From Zygaena filipendulae (taxonomy: Eukaryota > Arthropoda > Insecta > Lepidoptera > Zygaenidae), in assembly GCA_907165275.2 (NCBI GenBank), contig OU015679.1, positions 1,426,001 to 1,490,000 on the forward strand: DNA of 64,000 nucleotides, read 5' to 3'. Positions 26,069-36,835 of the stretch are shown one piece after another (positions within the stretch are counted from its first letter, which is position 1; every line of letters starts with the position of its first letter). The translations under genes and the position numbers were made by a program. The notes below the pieces were generated by a model. The model ran no database searches. It was not told the DNA's origin and saw only the letters and a list, made by a program, of their open reading frames with translations.

Positions 26069-28749
26069 CCTCGCTCAGGATGATTTACTGGAACGCCAAC
26101 GGTCTTCGGGGCAAAACATCCGTCCTGAAGACCGTTCTGCGTGACCAGCGGATCGACGTGGCGCTGATCTGCGAGACTCATCTAAGGTCGGCGACTAACT
26201 TAAAAGTCGCCGGCTACCATGTCTATCGCCAGGACGAAATCAGCCCTCAGGGCCAGGCCTATAGAGGGCTGGTAGTGCTAGTCAAGCGAGGAGTCGTCCA
26301 CCAACCAGTTCCCGCCGTGCAGCTCTCGGCGCTCAGCGCCCTGGGCGTCGAGCTGTGCATCGCCGGCAACCCAACGCGACTGTACGCTACGTACAAGCCG
26401 CCGCAGCTGAGATTCCAGCCAGGTGACATGCACACCCTGCTGGAATCCAACATCCCCACTGCCGTTGCCGGCGATTTCAACTGCAAGCACACGGCGTGGA
26501 ACTCGGCCCACGACTGCCCGAACGGCAGACGGCTCCTCCGCGACGCCGAGGCCCACGGCTACGAGGTCGAAGGGCCGGAAACTCCTACTCACTATCCGGC
26601 CCGGACGTCGTTCCAACCCGACGTCATCGACCTCATAGCCCACCGTGGGCTCCTCTGCCGGCCCTCTATAGAGGCCCTGCCCGAGGACATGGGCTCCGAC
26701 CATGTCCCGGTCCTGGTCGTCCTGGCGAACATGCCACAGAGAGTCACGCCACCAGCGCCGCGTCGATCGACCAACTGGAGACGGTTCTCCAGCTCGATGG
26801 CGACGAGCACCCCCTCGAGGCCCCTTGTCTCTCCAGGGGACGTTGAGCTTCTAGCTTCGGACATCACCGCCTGCATTCAAGGCGCCCTTGTCACCTCCTC
26901 GCGCACCATGCCGACGGGGGGCAGGTTACCCCCGCTCCCCGCCGACATCAGGAACTTAATAGGCGAGAAGAGGCGCCTGCGCAGGCGGTGGCAGCAATGT
27001 CGCTGCCCACGGATGAAGACGGAGCTCAACGCCCTCACGGACAAGATAAAGGATGCCCTGAGGGAGCATGAAGCCGACGCATGGGAGAGGCGCATAGAGG
27101 CGGCAAGCGAGGACTGGACCAGTGTCCATCGCCTCTGCCGCCAACTCTCTGGCGCCCGCCCCCCGATCAGACCGCTTCAAGCGGACGACGGTACGCTGAG
27201 GTACCGCGCGGAAGACCGCGCGAGGATCCTCGCCGACCATCTCGAACGCCAGTTCCGCCCAAATCCCACCGACGACGTGGAGCACGTCGCAGCAGTGGAA
27301 GCCCAGCTTCGGGAGTATTTCGCAGCGCCGATGGCGCCGGAGGAGGACCCTGTCGTGTTCTCCCCAGGCGAGGTGCAGCGGATGACCCGAAAGCTGAAGC
27401 CGGGTAAGGCCCCGGGCGCAGACGGTATCACCAATGCAGCGCTGCGTCACCTGCCGTTTCGCTCTATAGCGGCGGTGACGCGCCTGTATAACGGTATCCT
27501 GCGCACGGGGCACTATCCCACTCTGTGGAAATCCGGCAGGGTCATCATGCTGCCCAAACCGGGGAAGAATGTTGCCCTCCCCGGCAGCTATCGCCCCATC
27601 ACGCTGCTGCCCACGCTCTCGAAGCTGTTCGAGCGGCTACTGCTGCGACGTATGTCACCACACATTGCTCCCAGGAGGGAGCAATTTGGGTTCCGGGCGG
27701 AACACTCCACCACCCTCCAACTGTCAAGGGTGGTTCAGCATATGACGGTGGCCCTCAATGAGAGGGCAACCACCGTCGCTGTCCTCCTTGACATGGAGAA
27801 GGCGTTCGATAGGGTCTGGCATGAGGGTCTTCTGCTGAAGCTATCGTCGTCCGCGCTTCCCCGGCGTATAGTCCGGGTGGTGGCGTCCTTCTTATCCGAC
27901 CGCCGCTTCTGTGTGGCGGTCGAGGACGTCACCTCGACTGAGCGTCTGATCGGGGCTGGCGTGCCACAGGGCAGCTGCCTCTCTCCGGCCTGTTACTCCC
28001 GATACACCGACGACATCCCAGTGGGGGATGGGGTCGAGTTGGCTCTGTACGCCGATGACGCGGCGTACTACACCTCCAACAAAAACTCGAAGTACGCCGC
28101 GCTCCGGCTGCAGCGTACGCTCGACCTCCTCCCGGACTGGCTCTCCAAGTGGAGATTGTCGGTCAATGTCGGGAAGACACAGGCCATATGCGTCGGCAAC
28201 TTGAAACGCCCGCCGAATCCTCTCCGCCTCTACGGACAGGACATAGCGTGGTCCTCCCAGGTGAAATACCTGGGGGTCACGCTGGATCGTCGGCTCACGA
28301 TGCAAACGCACGTGAGAAACGTCATCGCGAGCGCTCGCGTCGCGCGGTATCAGCTGCGCAGCGTGCTCGGCTCTCGGCTCCCTCTGAGGGTTAAAGTCGG
28401 GGTCTACAAGACCTACATTAGGCCCCGACTCACCTACGCCGCTCCGGCATGGTACGCACTGCCATGTGCGTCCCTGCGCGCGAGCCTAGACTCCCAGCAA
28501 GCCGTGGCACTGCGTGCCGTTGCCGGAGCTCCTCGTTACGTGAGGAACTCCGTAATTCAGAGGGACCTGAGAGTCGAGCCGTTGGACAAGTTCGTCCAAC
28601 GGCTCACCTCTCGGATGTTCGAGCGGGCGGATGCGTCGGACCACGAGCACATCCGTGGTCTGGCCCCCCTCCACGCCCGCCCACCCGAGGGGAAGCGATA
28701 TCCGCGCGAGCTTATCGCTCGCGATGACGAGCCAACGCTGCCCACCTAG
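26065..28749 (+). CDS. ORF2: Jockey 2 ORF2, endonuclease-reverse transcriptase
   Basis: 894 codons, intact. It has the endonuclease residues (GDFNCKHTAWNS, SDHVPV) and all reverse-transcriptase motifs including LLDMEKAFDRVW, GVPQGSCLSP and YADD. Subfamily-specific residues include REHEADAW and RPLQADDGT, where the other three copies have REQEADAW and RPLTADDGT. It is in the -1 frame relative to ORF1 with the same GTGA overlap. It looks functional. Confidence 0.9.
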   Translation: MTSLRMIYWNANGLRGKTSVLKTVLRDQRIDVALICETHLRSATNLKVAGYHVYRQDEISPQGQAYRGLVVLVKRGVVHQPVPAVQLSALSALGVELCIAGNPTRLYATYKPPQLRFQPGDMHTLLESNIPTAVAGDFNCKHTAWNSAHDCPNGRRLLRDAEAHGYEVEGPETPTHYPARTSFQPDVIDLIAHRGLLCRPSIEALPEDMGSDHVPVLVVLANMPQRVTPPAPRRSTNWRRFSSSMATSTPSRPLVSPGDVELLASDITACIQGALVTSSRTMPTGGRLPPLPADIRNLIGEKRRLRRRWQQCRCPRMKTELNALTDKIKDALREHEADAWERRIEAASEDWTSVHRLCRQLSGARPPIRPLQADDGTLRYRAEDRARILADHLERQFRPNPTDDVEHVAAVEAQLREYFAAPMAPEEDPVVFSPGEVQRMTRKLKPGKAPGADGITNAALRHLPFRSIAAVTRLYNGILRTGHYPTLWKSGRVIMLPKPGKNVALPGSYRPITLLPTLSKLFERLLLRRMSPHIAPRREQFGFRAEHSTTLQLSRVVQHMTVALNERATTVAVLLDMEKAFDRVWHEGLLLKLSSSALPRRIVRVVASFLSDRRFCVAVEDVTSTERLIGAGVPQGSCLSPACYSRYTDDIPVGDGVELALYADDAAYYTSNKNSKYAALRLQRTLDLLPDWLSKWRLSVNVGKTQAICVGNLKRPPNPLRLYGQDIAWSSQVKYLGVTLDRRLTMQTHVRNVIASARVARYQLRSVLGSRLPLRVKVGVYKTYIRPRLTYAAPAWYALPCASLRASLDSQQAVALRAVAGAPRYVRNSVIQRDLRVEPLDKFVQRLTSRMFERADASDHEHIRGLAPLHARPPEGKRYPRELIARDDEPTLPT

Positions 28750-28952
28750 CTTGGCTGACGGGGCCTGGACGCCGCCCTGACGGGCGGCGTCGGCCCCGCC
28801 CCGACGATCCACGCGGTCTTTAGACCGCCCCCCAGTTCCTGTCCGTAGTGGCGGACAGCGCAGGATTACCCACTGCAGGGGGCTCTGCCCCGACGCAGTT
28901 ACCTCTGCTGCCTCCCCTTCGGGGAGGCAGCAAGAGAAGGCCCACGCGCGTG

Positions 28953-31900
28953 TTCACGACTCGTCCGCTCCGGGTGATGTAAGGTGACGTAGGTAAGACA
29001 GCTGGAGTCGAATTCCTTGCTTCACGTGTTTCGACTGGATCACGGTTCGGTGATATCACGGTTGTGCGTAGTGGTAACTGTATCTTGAAATACTTCTCGT
29101 GACGTTGTAGAACTTGATAGGGTCCGTCATATGGCGGAGTCAATGGCGGTCTGACCGCGTCGTTTCGAACGAAAACGTGTGTGCACGTAGCTAGGTTCTT
29201 GTGTACGAACGTAGGTCGTGACGTTGTGGTACGATTTGTGGGTATTAACGTTGCCATTGTTCGGCTTAGCCGTTGCACGTATTCTGCATCTTCGATTTTC
29301 GACTGTGTAGGTACGAAAAAATCGGACGGTATTCGTAGTGTTGCGCCGTAGGTCATCAGTGCAGGGCTGAGATTATCTTCTCGTAGTGCGGTGCGTAAAC
29401 CAAATAGTACGGTGGGCAACTCGTCTACCCATGTTGTGGTTGCGCCGCGCGCCATGAGAGCTGCCTTCATTGTACGATGAAGTCGTTCTACTTTTCCGTT
29501 TGACTGGGCGTGATAACTTGTAGTGCGGATTCTAGATATACCCCATCTCTTCAGTAGTGTGTTGAATAGTGCTGACTCAAAATTTTGTGCTCTGTCTGTC
29601 GTAATTCTGAGCGGGACGCCAAATCGCACTATCCAGTTCTCGTAGAGGGCTTTTGCGACGCTTTCTGCGGTGATGTCTTGAACTGGAACAGCTTCCGGCC
29701 ATCTGGTGCGTCTGTCTATTATGGTGACGCAAAACTTGAAATCGTGCGATAATCGTAGCGGTCCCACGACGTCTATGTGTATGTGTTCGAAACGTTGAGA
29801 AGGTGGAAACTCTGCCAGAGGAGTGACGACGTGACGATGTACCTTGCTGCGCTGACAGTCGATACATGCTTTGGCCCATGTTGCTACATCTTTGTTCATA
29901 GCTGGCCAGAAAAATTTCGATGCTATCTGCTTCCGTGTGGTTCTTGCCCCGGGGTGACATAGCCCGTGTTGCGCTTTGAATGCGGCATAGCGGTATGTTT
30001 TAGGTAAATACGGACGGGGTGACGTAGTCGATAGCTCGCATGTGATTGGTCGGTCGAGTCCGGGAAGAGTTACTTCGGCGAATTTCAAGTTGGGTTGTTT
30101 CTTTAGATTTCTCAAGTCTTCGTCGTTGCTTTGGTCTATTGCAAGTTGGTTGTAGTCTATGACATTTGGGTTCTGGATGTCTTCGATTCGTGATAATGCG
30201 TCGGCGATTGGATTTTCTTCACCTTTGATGTACTTGATACTCGAACAAAATTGAGATATGAAATGTAGCTGCCGTTCTCGTCTCGGTGTGTCGCTACTAC
30301 TGGCGGGTCTGCTGAGTGCGAAAGAGAGAGGCTTGTGATCGGTGAGTATAGTTACTTCGCAGCCTTCGATTAGTCTTCTGAAGTGTTTTACAGCCATGTA
30401 CATAGCTAATAATTCGCGATCGTACACGCTGTAGCGGCGTTGCGTAGGGCTCATTGACTTCGAGAAGAATGCTAATGGTTTCCAGTTGTTCTCAACCTTT
30501 TGTTGTAGTACTGCGCCTAAACTGTGATCCGAGGCGTCTGTCATTATAGCGAGTTTGCAACCGTGAACGGGGTAGCTTAACTTTGTTGCTTCGGTAATGC
30601 TTTGGCGGCATTTTTCAAAAGCTTCGTTCGCTTCCGGTGTCCATTCTATTGGCGTTTTGTCATTCTTTTTCTTGTTGTGAAGAAACTTGTTGAGTTCGTG
30701 TTGATGATCGGCTTGATGAGGTAGGCAGTCTCGGTAAAAATTAAGCATGCCTAGGAAGCGTCGTAGTTCGACGATTGTCTTCGGTTTCGGATACGAGGAA
30801 ATTGCTTCGATGCGATCTATCGTAGGTTTGATACCGCTGGCGGAGACTTCGTAGCCTAGGAAGTTTATAGTTTCAACTCCAAACTGGCATTTGTCGACGT
30901 TGAGTGTGACGCCGTGTTTGTCGAGACGTTCTAAGACTTGATGGAGAAGCTTCTTATGGTTGTTTTCATCTTCAGAAAATAGGAGAATGTCGTCGACGAA
31001 ACAGAAACAGTCTTCTATACCTCGGAGAACTTGATGCATGAATTTTTGAAAGGTTTGACTTGCGTTGCGTAGACCGAACGTCATGCATGTAAATTCGTAT
31101 AGCCCGAACGGAGTGATTATGGCTGTTTTCTGTGCATCTTCTTTACTCGCCATGGGAATCCAGTAGTAAGCCATCTTGAGATCAAGTTTCGAAAATATTT
31201 TTTTGTTGTTGAGTGGGTACGTGAAATCTTGAATGCGTGGTATCGGATAGCGATCGGGTTGCGTCACTGCGTTTAATCTTCGGTAGTCGCCGCATACACG
31301 AAGTCCGCCGTCTTTTTTCGTGACGACGTGTAGAGGGCTGGCCCATGGACTGCTTGAAGGTCTGCAAATGCCAATCTCCATCACCCGATCAAATTCGGCT
31401 TTTGCGGCGTTGTATTTGTCGGGCGGTAGAGGGCGGGCGCGTGCCGAAAGCGGAGGACCCGTCGTTTCGATGTGATGTACGACGTCATGTTTGGCTGGCT
31501 GCTTAAGAGACATGGGTCGGAGAACGCCAGGAAAATGCTTCAAGATATCGTGATATTGTTGGTCGGAGCTCACGATGCGAATGGACTCGGCGGTTGTTGA
31601 TACTTCAGTGGCGTCGACGGTAAGCTTGGTTTCGTCGTCGATTAATTTTTTTCTGTGAAGATCCACAAGGAGCTTGTAGTGACGTAAGAAGTCTGCACCC
31701 AATATGGAAGTCTTCACGTCTGCGACAATAAATGTCCAGGTGAAACTGCGCCGTAGTCCCAGGTTGAGCTTGATTGTTTTCTCGCCGTAGGTATTTATCG
31801 GTGTGTTGTTTGCCGCGTAAAGTTTGTAGGTATGTGCGGCCTTTTTCTTAGTTTTCGATGTTGCAGCCCAAACAGATATATCTGCGCCAGTGTCCACGAG

Positions 31901-32005
31901 GAAACGTTCGTGTGAGTCGCGATCATGAACACAAAGGCGGTTGCTGATCTTGGGGACACCGACGTCCGCCGCGGTCGGTGTCGACGTTAGTTTTCCGACG
32001 TCTTG
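28953..32005 (-). CDS. pol: gypsy 1 Pol (protease, RT, RNase H, integrase), 3' end cut by Jockey 2
   Basis: The frame opens at 32005, in the -1 frame relative to gag, and runs to the Jockey 2 junction. Domains in order: aspartic protease (LVDTGADISVW), reverse transcriptase (YPIPRIQDF, CFVDDILLF at about 300 residues past DTGAD), RNase H (MTDASDHSLGAVL, YDRELLAMY, TDHKPLSF), integrase zinc finger (H...CHPG...CIDCQR) and DDE core (HIDVVGPL, TTDRAQNF, SNGKVERLHR), then PPYDGPYQVL. Compared with copy 2 it lacks 93 bases (31 codons, in frame) near 29050, with GTGA at the deletion ends. The natural stop lies just across the Jockey insertion, before the polypurine tract. Confidence 0.9.
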
Positions 32006-32844
32006 TTACGTTGTGCGCACGGTGACTCGCAGCGTATTGCCTTCTTGCCAAACTTGTGATGGTATCTGCATAACCACGTAGGATCGCCAGGCTTCACACG
32101 GGATGATGATGAGCGTGAGTGAGAGCGGTAGCGTCCGCGAAATGGTTGACGAGATGTTTGACGCGTGGTATGCCGTGCTCGCAATTCCGCCACTTGTAAT
32201 GTGAGTTTTTCCAATCTTGATAGGATCTCTGAGTGCGGTGGCTCGCAGGTGCTGTTAGATGATGCTGCTGAAGAGGTTGCGTTTGATACTGCTGCCACGG
32301 TGTTGACGGGCGTGCTCCCGACGTACTCCATCATCCTGTCTGCCATTGCTGCTAATGTGTCGAGTGAAGATTCTTTGTTGATAGAGAGTACGCAGCGACA
32401 GTGGGCTGGCACGTGATTTAGCCACTCGATCTTCAAGCCTTCTTCAGTGATAAGGCCGTTATTGAGTTCTCTCATTTTTCGTAGCAGCACGCTGGGTTTC
32501 TGGTCGCCGATGTCTAAACCGCTGATGAGCTTCTGAAAGTTCTCGACTTCTGATTTTTCGTACACGGTGAGTAGTCGATTTTTCACGGCTTCATATTTCC
32601 CTTTCTCAGGTGGGCTGTATAGTAGGTCGGTGATGTGCTGTAGATCGGCCGGTTCTAGCTTCGACAGGACGTATCTGTATTTTTGGTCATCTGATGTCTT
32701 CAAGGGATCGATGACTGCCTCAAACTGGACGAACCAGGCTCTGGGAACGGTGCGCCAAAATGGAAGTAGTTTTGACTGCACGGAGATCGCAGCCAGGTCA
32801 GCGATTTTGGTTGTCTCGACGATTTTTTGTTCTTGCTCGGCCAT
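31987..32844 (-). CDS. gag: gypsy 1 Gag, CsRn1-type
   Basis: 285 residues from ATG 32844, intact. A helical capsid-like region holds WFVQFEAVI, YVLSKLEPADLQHI and LLTVYEKSEVENFQKL. An Arg/Ser-rich linker (RGRYRSHSRSSSSR) comes next, and then an unusual Cys/His motif C259-x3-H263-x8-C272-x3-C276 (WLCRYHHKFG...CESPC) replaces the normal CCHC knuckle. This atypical CHCC motif is a known feature of the CsRn1 clade. The stop at 31987 overlaps the start of the pol frame by about 19 bases. GGAAAAC just before the stop is a possible -1 slippery site, though not canonical. Confidence 0.9.
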   Translation of the reverse strand: MAEQEQKIVETTKIADLAAISVQSKLLPFWRTVPRAWFVQFEAVIDPLKTSDDQKYRYVLSKLEPADLQHITDLLYSPPEKGKYEAVKNRLLTVYEKSEVENFQKLISGLDIGDQKPSVLLRKMRELNNGLITEEGLKIEWLNHVPAHCRCVLSINKESSLDTLAAMADRMMEYVGSTPVNTVAAVSNATSSAASSNSTCEPPHSEILSRLEKLTLQVAELRARHTTRQTSRQPFRGRYRSHSRSSSSRVKPGDPTWLCRYHHKFGKKAIRCESPCAQRNKTSEN

Positions 32845-32881
32845 AGCTTCAGCCTTTTGTTGATTCCTTTTTTCTTCTTGA

Positions 32882-32899
32882 TTGTCGGAGGGTCACCAC
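32882..32899 (-). promoter_or_regulatory. gypsy 1 primer-binding site, partly damaged
   Basis: One base after the 5' LTR (minus strand ...CAACA) the sequence reads TGGTGACCC and then departs (TCCGAC) from the tRNA-Trp complement TGGTGACCCCGACGTGA found complete at 50980. The first nine bases match, so priming may be weakened. Confidence 0.6.
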
Positions 32900-33826
32900 T
32901 GTTGCGGAGGTATTACGAGCAGGTAGGTATTAAACTCACAATGATGTAGAAAATGGAATTTTGGAAGGGATTTATTGTTAAAAACTTAGCGCTATATATA
33001 CAGAAAACCTTAAAACTAACAACCAATCAAAAACACAACATTAAATATTTACAACCAATCAACCAATGAGAAATCGTACATTAAATGGCGGACAGATTCG
33101 AGCGAGATGCTAATTCCTAGAAGTTCATAGTCTCCTCTCGTCGCACACTCGCACCGCGCATGCGCGGGGTGCGCGGCGCGGAGGACGCGGGCGGCGCGCG
33201 CGCAGGAGCTCAGTCCGCCGCGTCTCAAGCGCCAGTCGCCATCGATCGTTGAGAGCGCAAGGCCGCGCGTCTCGCGCCGGCCCGCGAATCGTGGATGTTG
33301 GTGTGGTGCCATACAGGAGTCTCCGACCGAGTAGTTCCATGGTGCTTGATGGTGTACAACAGCGTCGCAAGATCCAGGCGATTAAAAACGGCTCTTTTCA
33401 GGGCCACTCTTTCCATTTTGATGTACTGCCTGATCTTGCTTGCGTAGTTACTTCAGTGAGTGTGACCCAGGAACGTGACGTCGCTTGACTGTTCCTTCGA
33501 ATCTCCAGCGAGGTCGTCTTTTTCAAGATTGCTCCTCGCACTTTCCTCTGTCTGGAATTCGTTGGAATTGAGTCAGCTAGGCAATAAAGAATAACATAAC
33601 AAATTGTCCGTGTCCTGTTTCTTTCTTGTGATTTGATAATAAGGTGATTCCACTGTGTATGTTATTTCTCTCTTGCTCCTTCAACCTTCCTGATCCTTAA
33701 TCCAATTCCCCGGTAAAGGTATGTTACGTACACGGTTTGGTAATGGTAGGTACATGGAGGTAAACCGCTGTGAAGTATGTAAGTATTTTCGTAAGTATTT
33801 CTGTGCTCATGTGCAAGGTGTGCACA
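32900..33826 (-). repeat. gypsy 1 5' LTR, 927 bp, uninterrupted
   Basis: It runs from TGTTGCGGAGG to GTGTGCACA on the plus strand, i.e. TGTGCACACC...CCGCAACA as read by the element. It includes an AT-rich block with ACAACCAATCAA repeats (33020-33065), a very GC-rich block (33150-33260) and AATAAAG at about 33584 (plus strand). It is the reference for the interrupted or deleted copies at 16421, 40537 and 51711. Confidence 0.85.
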
Positions 33827-35082
33827 AGTCAAATCGAAAAATGTTATAGGGATAATGTGTAGAACTCTTTGGGGGGCCAACGGAACTCTAACAAAAAAAT
33901 CGATTTTTGAATATTTATTTTTTTCCAAAATAACTAATTATTTTCATCTGAACCTAGCGTCTTTCTTATCGGTTATATCGAAATAAGTTAGAAAAAAAAC
34001 TTGTAGAACTCTTTGAGAACACCTAGAAATCTAAGAAAAAAATTCATTTTCCGGAAACTAGATGAAAATTGAGAAAAACTTTTTTTTTATACACAAGTAT
34101 TTAAAAAAATGGCATGAGTTCTAGTTGCCCCCCACATAGTTCTGAACATCTATATACATTTTGGAAATAGTTCTGTTGTTTACATAGACCAAAACTGGTT
34201 TTGAAATAATTTCCCAATTTTTTTACGGCCTTGTACCGCGAAAAGTATTAGTCAAATCGAAAAATGTTATAGGGATAATGTGTAGAACTCTTTGGGGGGC
34301 CAACGGAACTCTAACAAAAAAATCGATTTTTGAATATTTATTTTTTTCCAAAATAACTAATTATTTTCATCTGAACCCAGCGTTTTTCTTATCGGTTATA
34401 TCGAAATAAGTTAGAAGAAAAACTTGTAGAACTCTTCGAGGGGCACCTAGAAATCTAAGAAAAAAACACATTTTCCGGAAACTCGATGAAAATTGAGAAA
34501 AAATTTTTATATACACAAGTTTTTAAAAAAATGGCATGAGTTCTAGTTGCCCCCCACATAGTTCTGAACATCTATATATATTTTGGAAATAGTTCTGTTG
34601 TTTACATAGACCAAAAATGGTTTTGACATAATTGCCCAATTTTTTTACGGCCTTGTACCGCGAAAAGTATTAGTCAAATCGAAAAATGTTATAGGGATAA
34701 TGTGTAGAACTCTTTGGGGGGCCAACGGAACTCTAACAAAAAAATCGATTTTTGAATATTTATTTTTTTCCAAAATAACTAATTATTTTCATCTGAACCT
34801 AGCGTCTTTCTTATCGGTTATATCGAAATAAGTTAGAAGAAAAACTTGTAGAACTCTTTGAGGGGCACCTAGAAATCTAAGAAAAAAATTCATTTTCCGG
34901 AAACTAGATGAAAATTGAGAAGAACTTTTTTTTTATACACAAGTTTTTTCAAAAATGGCATGAGTTCTAGTTGCCCCCCATATAGTTCTGAACATCTATA
35001 TACATTTTAGAAATAGTTCTGTTATTTACATGGAACAAAAATGGTTTTGAAATAATGGGGGACCAACTTGCCAATTTTCATG
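33827..35082 (+). repeat. SatA tandem array, continuation of left arm (+)
   Basis: It resumes exactly where 16420 stopped (after the AGTC duplication) and contains about three units with the same anchors (GTTTACATAG at about 34188, 34609 and 35031). The last unit ends GGGGGACCAACTTGCCAATTTTCATG and runs into the (TAC)n repeat. Confidence 0.85.

Positions 35083-35132
<50 letters not shown>
35083..35132 (+). repeat. (TAC)n microsatellite, core copy 1
   Basis: About 16 uninterrupted TAC units. The same microsatellite marks core copy 2 at 49285. It creates a spurious leucine-rich frame, which is not a gene. Confidence 0.9.
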
Positions 35133-35442
35133 AATTACTGTTATCGACGTCTGGTTTTTAGTTTTTTTTTTTTAGTTTTGCCGTTCTTACTGCCTCTGTG
35201 CACCCTTGATCACTATGCCTTAAAGATTGTAACTTTTTAATCTATAAATAATGTAATAAAAATGTAATTGATCGCTGTCTGTACATGGGAGATATACGAC
35301 AAAAAATATTATTGGGACCTTTATCAACGCAATAGCACTACATAACAATGATTGTTAGAATTTTTATCTTTTTTCATGTGCGTTTGTGCACGCTTATCTC
35401 AGAAATGGCTTATCTGATTTAGATGAAATTTTTATTATGTAA
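35133..35442. other. core linker 1, non-coding
   Basis: AT-rich, no gene seen. It is almost identical to 49321-49632, which shows that the core was duplicated. A T-rich run and AATAAAAATG lie within. Confidence 0.6.
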
Positions 35443-36835
35443 CTAGCTGTTCCCCGTAGTTTCACCCACGTTAATTTCTGAGATCCCGCGAAAATTTCGG
35501 GATAAAAAGTACCTTTTATCCTTCTCTGTATTCCTGGCAACGTGTATGCAAAATTTCGTAATGATCGGTTTAACCGTTAAGGCGTGAAATTATAACAGAC
35601 AGACAGACGTGAAAATAATATTTTTTTACTTCTTACTGATCGACCATCATCTGCTGGATTTCGGATCGGAGTTCTGGTTTAGTATCCAGTTCTAAATTGA
35701 AGATACCATATTGATCTGTGACAAATGCAGAAGTTCCGTCCTTCACGTGCTAGTGGAACTGTCAAAATAATATTGTTTTACTTTGTCTCGGCTCTACCAT
35801 GATCAGATGGGTTTTAACCGGGAGTTCTGGTTTTCAATCGAGTTCTGTATCTAAGTTCTGATATTCGTCTGTGAGATACGAAGGAGTTCCGAGCTTCACG
35901 TGCTGGTGGAACTGTTAAAATATTTTTTTTTAACTTTTTAACTGCTCTACCATGATCTGCTGGATTTTGAAACGGAGTTCTGGATTTTTATCCAGGTCCT
36001 AATTGAAGATGTTATACTGATCTATGAGAAACAAAGGAGTTCCCGCCTTCACGTGCTAGTGGAACTGTTAAAATATATTTCTTTTTACGTTTTAACTGCT
36101 CTACCATGATCTGCTGGATTTTGAAACGGAGTTCTGGATTTTTATCCAGGTCCCAATTGAAGATGTTATACTGATCTATGAGAAACAAAGGAGATTCCGC
36201 CTTCACATGCTAGTGGAACTGTTAAAATATATTTTTTTTACTTTTTAACTGCTCTACCATGATCTGCTGGATTTTGAAACGGAGTTTTGGATTTTTATCC
36301 AGGTCCTAATTGAAGATATTATACTGATCTATGAGAAACAAAGGAGTTCGCGCCTTCACGTGCTAGTGGAAATGTTAAAATATATATTTTTTTACTTTCT
36401 AACTGCTCTACTATAATCTGCTGGATTTCGGATCGGAGTTTTGGTTTAGTATCCAGTTCTAAATTGAAGATGCCATACTGATCTGTGAGAAACGCAGAAG
36501 TTCCGTCCTTCACGTGCTAGTGGAACTGTCAAAATAATATTGTTTTACTTTGTCTCGGCTCTACTATGATCAGATGGGTTTTAAACGGGAGTTCTGGTTT
36601 TCAATCCAGTTCTGTATCTAAGTTTTGATACTGGTCTGTGAGATACGAAGGAGTTCCGCCCTTCACGTGCTGGTGGAACTGTTAAAATAATACTTTTTTC
36701 CTTTTTAACTGCTCTACCATGACGGCCAGAGCTCTTGTTTCTTACAGATCAGTAACAGGTCTTCAATTAAGAACTGGATACGAATCCAGCACTCCCGTTT
36801 AAAGTCCAGCAGATCATGGTAGAGAAATAATAATT
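35443..36835 (-). mobile_element. Helentron-like non-autonomous element with SatB array, copy 1
   Basis: Read on the minus strand it ends in GGGGAACAGCTAG at 35443, with a stem-forming segment (GTGGGTGAAACTACGGGG) before it, like Helitron 3' ends. A short (CTGT)n run (ACAGACAGACAGACG on the plus strand at about 35600) and an internal tandem array follow. Microsatellite plus ~150-bp tandem repeats plus a hairpin end is the layout of DINE/Helentron-type elements. No Rep or helicase gene is present. The 5' end is not defined. Confidence 0.45.
35640..36835. repeat. SatB tandem array (153-155-bp units), copy 1
   Basis: CTAC(C/T)AT(G/A)AT anchors at about 35795, 35947, 36101, 36254, 36408, 36561 and 36714, a regular spacing of 153-154 bases. 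Units contain TTCACGTGCT(A/G)GTGGAACTGT and GGAGTTCTGG. The last unit turns back: GTCCAGCAGATCATGGTAGAG at 36810-36831 is the inverse of the unit start, making a terminal hairpin. Short minus-strand frames here arise from the repetition. Confidence 0.85.

Larger units (their letters stand above)
23141..28952 (+). mobile_element. Jockey 2, full-length LINE (subfamily B)
   Basis: Inserted at the extreme 3' end of gypsy 1 pol with an 11-bp duplication TTCACGACTCG (23130-23140 and 28953-28963). The 5' end is GACTGGCTACCCATCC, shared with Jockey 3 and different from Jockeys 1 and 4. The 5' leader is 504 bases. ORF1 and ORF2 are both intact. It has the same 3' stem-loop set, with the 12-bp hairpin at 28906-28932. 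Confidence 0.9.
16421..33826 (-). mobile_element. gypsy LTR retrotransposon, CsRn1/Kabuki type, carrying two Jockeys
   Basis: The element interrupts a SatA unit and is flanked by AGTC (16417-16420 and 33827-33830). It reads on the minus strand: 5' LTR 32900-33826, primer-binding region, gag, pol, polypurine tract, 3' LTR. Jockey copies at 16795-22531 and 23141-28952 are inserted in its 3' LTR and at the 3' end of pol. Without them the element is about 5.8 kb. Its Gag Cys/His motif and the tRNA-Trp-type primer site in a sister copy place it in the CsRn1 clade, to which Bombyx Kabuki belongs. The LTRs are highly similar apart from two small indels. Confidence 0.9.

Noticed and set aside
28820..28952. 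Extension of gypsy 1 Pol into Jockey 2 as a fusion protein
   Set aside because: The frame is open only by chance across the insertion junction. The target duplication shows where the gypsy sequence ends.
35055..35240. Leucine-rich hydrophobic frame
   Set aside because: It is the translation of the (TAC)n microsatellite and flanking T-runs.
35640..36835. CRISPR-like array
   Set aside because: The ~154-bp units are contiguous tandem repeats without unique spacers, in a clearly eukaryotic transposon context.
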